A stretch of DNA of 29,321 nt, taken from NCBI GenBank assembly GCA_019749855.1, contig JAIEPI010000173.1, positions 1 to 29,321 on the forward strand, read 5' to 3'. Positions within the stretch are counted from its first letter, which is position 1, and each line of letters begins with the position of its first letter. A program made the translations under genes and the position numbers. Below are positions 15,796-23,275 of the stretch, in pieces. The DNA comes from Rickettsiales bacterium. GTDB taxonomy: Bacteria; Pseudomonadota; Alphaproteobacteria; Rickettsiales; UBA998. The notes under the pieces were generated by a model. The model ran no database searches. It was not told the DNA's origin and saw only the letters and a program-made list of their open reading frames with translations.

Positions 15796-16890
15796 TCAAT
15801 TTCCAGCCGTTTCGTGTTCTTCAGGACGATCCGTATCGGATTCGTCCCCCCCCTCATCGCCGGGCCGGATGCCACGATCCCAGTTTTCATAGGCCTGAAC
15901 AATTCGCGCCGCGAGAGGATGGCGAACCACATCACCGTCCGAGAAGCGAATCACACAGATTCCATCGATATGCTCTACCTTGCGAACACAATCGCGCAGG
16001 CCGGATTTAATATCACGCGGCAAATCGGTTTGTGTTAAGTCGCCGGTAATGACCATGCGCGAGTTTTCGCCCAATCGGGTGAGAAACATTTTCATTTGCG
16101 TGGGCGTGGTATTTTGCGCCTCATCCAGAATGATAAACGCATTGGATAACGTTCGCCCGCGCATGAACGCGAGCGGCGCCACTTCGATCTCGCCCTTTTC
16201 CATCATTTCATTGACTTTTTCAGCTGGCATCATGTCAAACAGCGCGTCATAAAGCGGGCGCAAGAACGGATCAATTTTCTCCTTCAGATCGCCTGGCAAG
16301 AACCCTAGCTTTTCACCCGCTTCCACCGCAGGACGTGATAGAACAATGCGCTCCACGCCTTTGTTGAGATAGGCATAAACGGCCATGGCCATCGCAATAT
16401 AGGTTTTGCCAGTTCCCGCAGGCCCCAGAGCGAAGGTTAAATCATGCTCGAATAACGCACGGATGTAATTGGCCTGCACATGGGTGTAGGGCCGAATGGT
16501 TTTACGCAGGGTGCGAATGTAAATGTCGCCGCCTTCTTTTTGCTTTGCCGTTTCAGGCTGGACGCCTTTCATTTCCGCTTCGGCTTCTTCGTCGGTGATG
16601 GGAGGCGCCATGCGGATCGCGGCTTCCATTTCTTTTGGGCCGACTTGCCCACCTTTTTCCAGCGATCCATACAAGTCCATCAGGATGCGCTCGGTGAGCA
16701 GCACGTCGCGCTTATTGCCCGATAAGGTCAACATATTCCCACGCGAGATGGCCTCAATCGCCAGAAGCGTCTCCAGCTTTTTGAGATTTTCATCTGCATG
16801 CCCATACAGTTCTGGCAACAGTGAATTATTTTCAAAGAAAATGTTGGTGGAATGCAGCAGTCGTTTATTCACGTTTGGTTTTTTTACCAT
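15796..16890 (-). CDS. phoH: PhoH-like ATPase (YbeZ)
   Basis: 364 aa. P-loop ATPase with Walker A GPAGTGKT at 156-163 and Walker B IILDEAQN at 253-260, followed by TGDLTQTDLP. An N-terminal KH-like region lies at about 10-90. The family partners YbeY in RNA metabolism; the biochemical role is not fully settled. The C-terminal 25 residues are acidic and probably disordered. The ATG overlaps the miaB stop by 7 bp (16884-16890), so phoH translation is probably coupled to miaB. Confidence 0.95.
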   Translation of the reverse strand: MVKKPNVNKRLLHSTNIFFENNSLLPELYGHADENLKKLETLLAIEAISRGNMLTLSGNKRDVLLTERILMDLYGSLEKGGQVGPKEMEAAIRMAPPITDEEAEAEMKGVQPETAKQKEGGDIYIRTLRKTIRPYTHVQANYIRALFEHDLTFALGPAGTGKTYIAMAMAVYAYLNKGVERIVLSRPAVEAGEKLGFLPGDLKEKIDPFLRPLYDALFDMMPAEKVNEMMEKGEIEVAPLAFMRGRTLSNAFIILDEAQNTTPTQMKMFLTRLGENSRMVITGDLTQTDLPRDIKSGLRDCVRKVEHIDGICVIRFSDGDVVRHPLAARIVQAYENWDRGIRPGDEGGDESDTDRPEEHETAGN

Positions 16891-18275
16891 GAGCGATGCG
16901 CAGCCTCCTGATTTATTTTCATCATAGCATAGTGATCAGGATTTACCAGAACTCCCGTTAAGCTATTGGCATAGCCACCGACAATATCGACCTCAACCAT
17001 CGCATCTCGCAAGTGCGAAGCATTCTCCAGAAAAACCGATTGCATGTAAGGTGACTTACCAATCAACTGCCCATCGCGCTTGCCATCGCGTTGCAGCAAC
17101 ACCGCCATACGCTGCCCGACGGACGCCAGATTAAAAGCATGTTGTTGCCGCGTGATTAAGGCTTGCAAACGTTGCAGGCGTTCCTGCTTGTCAGCCTCCG
17201 CCACCTGCGCGCTCAGCTCAGCAGCAGGTGTTCCGGGACGCGGTGAATAGGCAAAGGAATAAGCTTGCGCAAAACCAACAGACTCCACCAGTTTCATCGT
17301 CGCAACAAAGTCATCCTCTGTTTCGCCCGGGAAACCAATAATAAAATCCGATGAAAAAGCAATATCAGGACGCACCGCGCGCAGCTTATCAATGATTTCA
17401 AGATAATGCGCCGCCGTATGCTTGCGATTCATACGCTTGAGAATCGCGTCAGAGCCGGATTGCACCGGCAAATGCAGATAGGGCATTAGCTTTTCCACGC
17501 GCCCATGCACCGCGATCAGATCGTCAGTCATGTCGCAGGGGTGCGATGTCATGTAGCGAATGCGTTGCAGCCCATCAAGCTCTGCCATTCGCTCGATCAG
17601 CTCCGCCAGTGAGGCAGTGCCGCCCGAGCCATTGTCACCGTGATAGGCATTCACGTTCTGGCCAAGCAGCGTGATTTCAATCGCCCCGTTCTGCTCAACA
17701 AAGCGGCGCGCTTCCTCAAGAACCGTTGCCATAGAGCGCGAATACTCCGCGCCGCGTGTGTAGGGCACCACACAGAAAGTACAAAATTTATCGCAGCCTT
17801 CCTGCACGGACAAAAACGCGCTTATGCCCTGTGAGTGTGACTGCTCGGGCAGAAGATCAAATTTCTGAACTTCGGGAAAGTCCAACTCCACCACCCCGCG
17901 CTGCTGCTTTTGCGCCTCCACAATCAGGCGCGGCAAGTGATGATAGCTTTGCGAACCCATGACAATGTCAACGTAAGGCGCACGGGTGAGTATCACTTCG
18001 CCTTCAGCCTGCGCGACACAGCCACCCACAGCAATCATCGCCGCTGATTGTCCACTATTCACACGTTCACGATTGGCCACACGTAGACGGCCCAACTCGG
18101 AATAGACCTTCTCTGCGGCTTTCTCGCGTATGTGACAGGTGTTGAGAATATGCAGATCCGCATCCGCCGGATTCAGCGTTTCCTCGTAGCCCACACCCGC
18201 CAGCACATCTTTCATGCGGACCGAGTCATAGACATTCATCTGGCAACCGTAGGTTTTGATGAAAACTTTTTTCAT
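16884..18275 (-). CDS. miaB: tRNA-2-methylthio-N6-isopentenyladenosine synthase MiaB
   Basis: 463 aa. Radical-SAM methylthiotransferase acting on i6A37 of tRNAs. The N-terminal MTTase domain carries C11, C47 and C86 for one [4Fe-4S] cluster. The radical-SAM CxxxCxxC is C161, C165, C168 (CDKFCTFC). A TRAM domain covers roughly 385-450. Its own Shine-Dalgarno is poor, and a 14-codon leader ORF with a good one ends on its start codon. The carbinolamine dehydratase gene lies 70 bp upstream on the same strand. Confidence 0.97.
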   Translation of the reverse strand: MKKVFIKTYGCQMNVYDSVRMKDVLAGVGYEETLNPADADLHILNTCHIREKAAEKVYSELGRLRVANRERVNSGQSAAMIAVGGCVAQAEGEVILTRAPYVDIVMGSQSYHHLPRLIVEAQKQQRGVVELDFPEVQKFDLLPEQSHSQGISAFLSVQEGCDKFCTFCVVPYTRGAEYSRSMATVLEEARRFVEQNGAIEITLLGQNVNAYHGDNGSGGTASLAELIERMAELDGLQRIRYMTSHPCDMTDDLIAVHGRVEKLMPYLHLPVQSGSDAILKRMNRKHTAAHYLEIIDKLRAVRPDIAFSSDFIIGFPGETEDDFVATMKLVESVGFAQAYSFAYSPRPGTPAAELSAQVAEADKQERLQRLQALITRQQHAFNLASVGQRMAVLLQRDGKRDGQLIGKSPYMQSVFLENASHLRDAMVEVDIVGGYANSLTGVLVNPDHYAMMKINQEAAHRSW

Positions 18276-18316
18276 AATATATCTAAAGCCATGTCATCTG
18301 CATGCGCTCTGTTCAT
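18272..18316 (-). CDS. Possible 14-residue leader ORF coupled to miaB
   Basis: ATG at 18316, 14 codons (MNRAHADDMALDIL), stop TGA at 18274-18272 sharing ATGA with the miaB start. AGGGA (18329-18325) lies 8 nt before its ATG, a much better ribosome site than miaB has. This suggests translational coupling or a regulatory leader peptide. No homology can be judged at this length; chance is possible. Confidence 0.35.
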   Translation of the reverse strand: MNRAHADDMALDIL

Positions 18317-18345
18317 CGGTAAATTCCCTAGGACAAAGCAGGTTA

Positions 18346-18627
18346 TCAACCGCTTACTAGCACAGAATTTAACGCATCGGCCAGCTCAAAGTCTTTCTGC
18401 GTGAGGCCGCCAGCGTCATGGGTGGTCAGGCGAAGCTGCACATATCCCCAGCCAAAACGAATATCCGGATGGTGCTGATGCGCCTCCGAGATAGCACCAA
18501 TACGATTCACTGCTTCCAGCGCCTCCTCAAAGTTCTTATATTTTCCAGCCCATTGCAGAGACTTGCCTGCCTCGTCCTGCGCCCAGCGCGAGGTTGGCTT
18601 CACTAGATTATGTAGTTCGTCTTCCAT
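18346..18627 (-). CDS. Pterin-4a-carbinolamine dehydratase
   Basis: 93 aa, the family size. It dehydrates 4a-hydroxytetrahydropterin in the recycling of the cofactor of aromatic amino acid hydroxylases; some bacterial members have other or unknown roles. The active-site motif is EAHQHHPDI at 48-56, followed by FGWGYVQLRLTTHDAGGLTQ, the usual strand and THDxGGLT. AAAGG 8 nt before the ATG supports the start. It is divergent from tsaB (62-bp gap) and upstream of miaB. No hydroxylase (phhA) is in the window. Confidence 0.93.
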   Translation of the reverse strand: MEDELHNLVKPTSRWAQDEAGKSLQWAGKYKNFEEALEAVNRIGAISEAHQHHPDIRFGWGYVQLRLTTHDAGGLTQKDFELADALNSVLVSG

Positions 18628-18689
18628 CGTGCTTGCCTTTCATTGCTGTTTAGCCTTAGGTAGCCGCTTCCCTATCAGGATTCAACCCG

Positions 18690-19340
18690 ATGATGGCTCC
18701 CCTCTATTTAGGCATTGATACGGCACTAGGCGGATTGAGCCTGTGTTTATGGCAAGATTCAAGGGAAATACAAGGCATTCAGCAGCCACAACTCAACGAT
18801 CAGGCGGCGCAGCTTGTTCCAGCCATTGAGGCATTACTCAACGCAGCCAGAGTGCCGTATAGCGAGCTTTCGGGCATTATCGTCACCGTTGGGCCAGGCG
18901 GATTCACCGGCGTTCGTATTGGACTGGCCACCGCACGCGCGCTTGGTTTTGCTGCCGGAGTGCCCGTCATGGGGGTGAGTACTTTACAGGTCATGGCGCG
19001 CACTGCACCAAGCGACAGCGCAACAATACTCTGCGTGCTGCCAGCGGGGCGTGATCAGCTTTATGTACAGAGTTTTGGCGAGCATGCGCTTTACGGTGAG
19101 CCAACCATGGTATCAGTGGATACTGTGCGTGCGCTGGCGCTGAATGGCATGCATCTGGTCATTACCGATCAGCCGTGGCGTGCGGCGCTGCCAGCGAATA
19201 CGTCTTTCACCATGCATGACCCCACCCACAACGCCAGACTGGCCTGTCAGTTGGCCAATGACGGCGCAGCGGAGATGCCGGAAGCCTTACCGCTTTATAT
19301 TCGTCCACCGGATGCCAAGCCGCAAACCCCTTTATTTTGA
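18690..19340 (+). CDS. tsaB: tRNA threonylcarbamoyladenosine biosynthesis protein TsaB
   Basis: 216 aa. TsaB is an ASKHA-fold partner of TsaD in making t6A37 of ANN-decoding tRNAs. The N-terminal YLGIDTALGG (6-15) and GPGGFTGVRIGLA (68-80) are diagnostic, and the C-terminus LYIRPPDAK is typical. AGGA 9 nt upstream fits the ATG at 18690; a second ATG follows immediately. In many alphaproteobacteria rimI follows tsaB; here a lipoprotein gene does, with its own promoter. Confidence 0.95.
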   Translation: MMAPLYLGIDTALGGLSLCLWQDSREIQGIQQPQLNDQAAQLVPAIEALLNAARVPYSELSGIIVTVGPGGFTGVRIGLATARALGFAAGVPVMGVSTLQVMARTAPSDSATILCVLPAGRDQLYVQSFGEHALYGEPTMVSVDTVRALALNGMHLVITDQPWRAALPANTSFTMHDPTHNARLACQLANDGAAEMPEALPLYIRPPDAKPQTPLF

Positions 19341-19359
19341 GGGTTGATCCGCAAGCCCA

Positions 19360-19387
19360 TTGAAACCACATGCTCATTGTTTATAGT
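19360..19387 (+). promoter_or_regulatory. Candidate promoter for the lipoprotein-TSUP gene group
   Basis: TTGAAA (19360-19365), 16 nt, TATAGT (19382-19387), with transcription predicted about 23 nt before the ATG at 19417. GGGAG at 19405-19409 is the ribosome site. It could drive the lipoprotein gene and, by read-through of a 37-bp gap, the TSUP gene. Confidence 0.55.
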
Positions 19388-19416
19388 GGGGATGCTTATT
19401 CATTGGGAGTTATGTC

Positions 19417-19986
19417 ATGCGAGTTTTTCATCCTCTTCGCCCTGTCGCACTAGCGCTGCTTATGAGTCTGAATTCCTGCGCCACGGATACCGTGGTTGAT
19501 CTCACGGCGCCGAGCTTTATCGATCAGCCGGTGTATCGCATCAATGTGGCCAATGTCCGGCTCAACGATCAGTTTCAGCCTACCTTTGAAGGCAAGCATG
19601 TGGAGCATCAATTTCCTACCTCGCCAGCACGTGCCGTTGGCATTTGGACGAATGATCGCCTCCAGGCAGCGGGGAATCAGGGTGTGATGGAGGTGATCAT
19701 CCGTGATGCCAGTGTGGTGGAAACACCGGGAAAAAAATTCGACCGTTTTGACGCAGTGCTCGCCGTCGATTTAAAACTCTATGATGGCATCCATCCACTG
19801 CCTCTGGCAGAAGCCAATTCACAGGTGACGCAATCGCGCAGCATCAAAAATACGGCCAGCATCACCAAGCGTGAGGATTTATTCGCACAAATGACGCGTG
19901 ATCTGATGAAGTCTCTGGATGCCTCACTGGATAGCAACCTGCGTCAGTATTTTGGCCAGCACATTGTCTCTCTCAGCAACCCGTGA
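19417..19986 (+). CDS. Putative lipoprotein of unknown function
   Basis: 189 aa. The N-terminus has a basic start, a hydrophobic stretch and LNSC with C21 as a likely lipidation site; Asn at -2 is not ideal for a lipobox. After it come APSFIDQPVYRINVANVRL, a central alpha/beta region and a helical C-terminus with repeated Leu/Ser (DLMKSLDASLDSNL). The overall layout recalls small envelope lipoproteins such as LptE-like or ABC-transport auxiliary proteins, but this is impression only. GGGAG 7 nt before the ATG fixes the start. The TSUP gene follows after 37 bp. Confidence 0.7.
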   Translation: MRVFHPLRPVALALLMSLNSCATDTVVDLTAPSFIDQPVYRINVANVRLNDQFQPTFEGKHVEHQFPTSPARAVGIWTNDRLQAAGNQGVMEVIIRDASVVETPGKKFDRFDAVLAVDLKLYDGIHPLPLAEANSQVTQSRSIKNTASITKREDLFAQMTRDLMKSLDASLDSNLRQYFGQHIVSLSNP

Positions 19987-20023
19987 TGACTGACGCCTCT
20001 CGTCTCAGCGAAATGCATGGGCG

Positions 20024-20953
20024 ATGCGCCTCATGCTGATTTATCTGCCGATTGCAGAGATGACCGTCAACGTGTTTTCGCTGCTTGCGCTCGGGGGAGC
20101 CACCGGCATTTTATCAGGACTGTTTGGCGTCGGCGGCGGCTTTCTGATGACACCGCTGCTTATTTTTCTGGGGATTCCTCCCACCGTGGCGGTGGCGACT
20201 TCAGCCAATCAGATTATTGCGTCCTCCGTCTCCGGTTTCCTGTCACACTGGCGGCGGGGTGGCGTTGATTTTCGCATGGGAAATATGCTGCTGCTCGGTG
20301 GGCTTTTAGGCTCCGGCCTGGGCATCAGCCTGTTTACCGTCTTGCAAAAGATGGGGCAAATCGATCTGGTGATCTCGCTGCTCTACATTATCTTTCTGGG
20401 AACGATTGGCGGTCTCATGGCCTATGAATCTTACCGCAGTGTCATGCATTATCGCAAACACCAAGCGCTGCCCCGACGTAAAAACCATCATAATCGACTG
20501 CAGCGCCTGCCGTGGAGAATGCGTTTCCCTCGCTCACGTCTCTATATCAGCGCCATGCTGCCGGTCGGCATTGGGCTTGGCATTGGTGTGATGGTCTCAG
20601 TGATGGGCCTTGGCGGTGGTTTTTTCATGGTGCCGGCCATGCTGTATCTCCTACGCATGCCCACCTCGGTGGTGATTGGTACCTCTCTGTATCAGATTAT
20701 TTTTGTGACGGCCAATGTCACTATTTTGCATGCGACCATCACCCAGACCGTGGACCTTATTCTAGCACTGCTGCTACTCACCGGCTCCGTGTTTGGTGCG
20801 CAGTTTGGCGCCCGACTGGCCGGTAAACTTCCCTCGCAATATTTCCGTGCGCTGCTGGCGGCGCTGGTGCTCAGCGTGGCATTGAAGCTGGCGTTTGATC
20901 TGTTCGTGATGCCGCACAATCTCTACAACGTGACGCTGGAGTGGCCGAAATGA
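20024..20953 (+). CDS. TSUP-family (TauE/SafE) membrane transporter
   Basis: 309 aa with about eight membrane helices in two halves. Each half opens with the family glycine motif: GLFGVGGGFLMTPLL near 32-46 and VMGLGGGFFMVPAML near 193-207. TSUP proteins move sulfite, sulfoacetate, taurine or other anions out of, or across, the inner membrane. A basic cytoplasmic loop (about 140-170, RRKNHHNRLQRL) joins the halves. The conserved start is around YLPIAEM, so the ATG at 20024 or 20033 is likely. The next gene overlaps by 4 bp, so the two are coupled. The substrate cannot be read from sequence. Confidence 0.9.
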   Translation: MRLMLIYLPIAEMTVNVFSLLALGGATGILSGLFGVGGGFLMTPLLIFLGIPPTVAVATSANQIIASSVSGFLSHWRRGGVDFRMGNMLLLGGLLGSGLGISLFTVLQKMGQIDLVISLLYIIFLGTIGGLMAYESYRSVMHYRKHQALPRRKNHHNRLQRLPWRMRFPRSRLYISAMLPVGIGLGIGVMVSVMGLGGGFFMVPAMLYLLRMPTSVVIGTSLYQIIFVTANVTILHATITQTVDLILALLLLTGSVFGAQFGARLAGKLPSQYFRALLAALVLSVALKLAFDLFVMPHNLYNVTLEWPK

Positions 20954-21687
20954 TGCGCTGCCTCTCATTGTTGATGCTCACATACGCGCTGGTGATGCCT
21001 GCCTTCGCCAAACCACTGGTCGCCGATATTTCCAGTCATGAAATCACCATTCACACGTCGTTTGATGGTACCGAGCTGACGCTGTTTGGCGCACGCAATG
21101 AGGCGGGTGATATTATCGTGGTGATTCGTGGCCCCAAACGGGACGCCACGGTGCGCCGCAAAGAACAAATCAGCGGCATGTGGGTCAATCATACGCAGGA
21201 AGTGTTTTATGATATTCCTGGCTTCTACGCGATGGCGTCATCACGCCCGTTTGAGGAAATTCCCAAAAGCCTTTATTTTCATCCACTCAGCATTGGGTTT
21301 GATGAAGCACTGCTCGATAACGGCATGATGGAAAAACCACCTGAACAACGGCGTGTGTTTCAGCGTGCCTTACTGCGTGATTTACGCTTCAAAGGACTCT
21401 ACGCCACACTGCCCTCAAAGATCAGTTTTATCGGCGAAACCTTGTTCAAAACAACACTGCCCTTCCCCGACAATATGCCGCGCGGTGATTACACCGCCGA
21501 GGTGTATCTGTTCAGCGACGGGGGACTGGTCGGCATGCAAACCACGCCGATTCACGTCTATAAAAGTGGCTTCGATGCGTTTGTCTATGAAGCCGCGCAT
21601 AAGGACCCTCTCATTTATGGTCTGGTGGCCGTCATGCTCGCTCTGTGTAGCGGCTGGGCGGTGAGCGCTTTGTTTGAGAAAATTTAA
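20950..21687 (+). CDS. Alph_Pro_TM / TIGR02186-like membrane-anchored protein
   Basis: 245 aa from the ATG at 20950, which shares ATGA with the TSUP stop and has GGAG 8 nt upstream; a GTG at 20941 is also possible. The signal peptide is about 2-20 (MPAFA-KP). A large periplasmic domain contains FGARNEAGDIIVVIRGP and the conserved GMWVNHTQEVFYDIPGFYAMASSRP in two blocks. One C-terminal helix follows (about 222-240, LIYGLVAVMLALCSGWAV). This matches the alphaproteobacterial family PF09608 as I recall it, which commonly accompanies TSUP genes. Function is unknown; a periplasmic partner of the transporter is the natural inference. Confidence 0.88.
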   Translation: MMRCLSLLMLTYALVMPAFAKPLVADISSHEITIHTSFDGTELTLFGARNEAGDIIVVIRGPKRDATVRRKEQISGMWVNHTQEVFYDIPGFYAMASSRPFEEIPKSLYFHPLSIGFDEALLDNGMMEKPPEQRRVFQRALLRDLRFKGLYATLPSKISFIGETLFKTTLPFPDNMPRGDYTAEVYLFSDGGLVGMQTTPIHVYKSGFDAFVYEAAHKDPLIYGLVAVMLALCSGWAVSALFEKI

Positions 21688-21704
21688 TACGCGAAGGAGG
21701 TTTT

Positions 21705-22208
21705 ATGCATGAAAACAATATGCTGGCAGCTCTTGAGGCACCTGCCTCCAGCCCCACCAAGTTTCTGGTGTGTGTGGATACCAGCGAGACATCACGCACC
21801 GCCTTACGTTTCGCTTGCCTGAAGGCAAAAAAACGCGGTGGCGTCGTGGATATTCTGCATGTGATTGAACCCTCGGAATTTCAATCCATTTTCTCAGTGT
21901 CGGATCAAATCCAGCAGGACAAACACGCGCAGGCTGAGGAGTTGCTGCTGCATTTGAGTGAAGAAGCCGCCGCGATGACGGGCATCCTGCCCACGGTGTT
22001 GCGGCGTGACGGTATGATCGGGCCGGAAATTCTTAAAGCCGCGGTGGAAGATCAAGGCGTCAATATGCTGGTGCTGGGTGTCTCGCCCGGGCAAACGAAA
22101 GGCAAGCTCGTCGCGTGGCTCTCGCAACAAATGGGGCAGGACCTCATTATGCCGGTGATGCTGGTGCCCGGGAATCTGACGGAAGCACAAATGGAAGAGC
22201 TGGCTTAA
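21705..22208 (+). CDS. Universal stress protein (UspA-like)
   Basis: 167 aa. Single Usp domain: KFLVCVDTSETSRTALRFA at 19-37 with the early Asp typical of ATP-binding members, then VDILHVIEP and the late VNMLVLGVSPG strand. The glycine loop G-2x-G-9x-G(S/T) is poorly kept, so ATP binding is uncertain. AAGGAGG ends 4 nt before the ATG at 21705, a strong site with short spacing. It follows the Alph_Pro_TM gene by 17 bp and so belongs to that trio. Confidence 0.88.
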   Translation: MHENNMLAALEAPASSPTKFLVCVDTSETSRTALRFACLKAKKRGGVVDILHVIEPSEFQSIFSVSDQIQQDKHAQAEELLLHLSEEAAAMTGILPTVLRRDGMIGPEILKAAVEDQGVNMLVLGVSPGQTKGKLVAWLSQQMGQDLIMPVMLVPGNLTEAQMEELA

Positions 22209-22339
22209 ACTCGTGCCATTACGCACGCACACCACACTGCGACTCCAACTGAGGGGTCTGAGGCTGTCACTTTTTGATTCTCGTTGTTAACCCAATTGTT
22301 TTGCCTTACTTTTTTTTAAAGAATCATGGAGGAAACACA

Positions 22340-23269
22340 ATGGCAGGGCACGGTTCTAAATTCGTGATTTACGCGGCGCTGGCGGGCAACGGGCTGATTG
22401 CCATTACTAAATTCATAGCCTCAGCCTACACGGGTAGCTCGGCCATGTTCTCCGAGGCCATCCACTCGCTGGTGGATACGGGCAATCAGGGATTGCTACT
22501 GTATGGCATGAAGCGTGCCGCGCGTCCGGCGGATGACGTGCATCCCTATGGCTATGGCCGCGAGTTGTATTTCTGGGCGTTTATTGTCGCCATTCTGATT
22601 TTTTCGGTCGGCGGCGGTATTTCCATTTATGAAGGGGTGCATAAGCTTGATCACCCCGAGCCAATCACCAGCCCTTTCATCAACTATATTGTGCTGGCGC
22701 TGGCGATTGTGTTTGAAAGCGGCTCAACCTATGTGGCGCTGCGTGAATTCAGAAAAACAACCGGACAAAAACCCTACATGCAGGCATTGCGCGCCAGCAA
22801 AGACCCCGCACTCTACACGGTGTTGCTAGAGGATATGGCCGCGCTGATCGGGCTGGTGATTGCGCTGATCGGATCGGTACTGACGCAGGCGCTTGATCTG
22901 CCGATGCTCGATGGTATCACCTCCATCGCGATTGGTGTGGTGCTGATTGGTACGGCGGTCTTTTTATGTATCGAGAGCAAATCGCTGCTGATTGGCGAGA
23001 GTGCGAGTACTGAGATTGTGCAGGCGATTCACCGCATCATTGCGCGCATGCCTGAGATTCAGGTGACGCACGCAGTGCTGACGCAACATCTTTCCTCGCA
23101 TCAGATTATGGCCAATATCAGTGTGGATTTTCGCGATGATCTCACGGTGGGCGCGCTGGAGCGAACGATTGGCTCGCTTCGGCAACAAATTCAGCAGGCA
23201 TTTCCTGATGTCAGCCACGTATTTGTGGAAGCGACGGCCATTGAAAAGGCAAAGAAAACAGCAAGCTAG
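22340..23269 (+). CDS. Cation diffusion facilitator transporter, SLC30A9-like
   Basis: 309 aa. The ATG at 22340 is chosen because GGAGG stands 7 nt before it; an in-frame start at 22274 lacks one. Six membrane helices are followed by a cytosolic domain. Helix 2 has the metal residues H42 and D46 in EAIHSLVDTGNQ, the variant seen in ZnT9-type CDFs, and HPYGYG at 68-73 follows. In helix 5 the classic HxxxD is not present; ED at 164-165 stands instead. Probably exports or moves Zn2+ or a similar divalent metal by proton antiport. The 131-bp gap before it holds no clear promoter. It converges on bioA with 6 bp between stops. Confidence 0.92.
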   Translation: MAGHGSKFVIYAALAGNGLIAITKFIASAYTGSSAMFSEAIHSLVDTGNQGLLLYGMKRAARPADDVHPYGYGRELYFWAFIVAILIFSVGGGISIYEGVHKLDHPEPITSPFINYIVLALAIVFESGSTYVALREFRKTTGQKPYMQALRASKDPALYTVLLEDMAALIGLVIALIGSVLTQALDLPMLDGITSIAIGVVLIGTAVFLCIESKSLLIGESASTEIVQAIHRIIARMPEIQVTHAVLTQHLSSHQIMANISVDFRDDLTVGALERTIGSLRQQIQQAFPDVSHVFVEATAIEKAKKTAS

Positions 23270-23275
23270 CAGCGG

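Noticed and set aside
22241..22275. Hairpin GACTCC/GGGGTC and later Ts between usp and the CDF gene
   Set aside because: The stem has only 6 pairs with a G.U and the T run is about 12 nt away, so it does not make a proper terminator.
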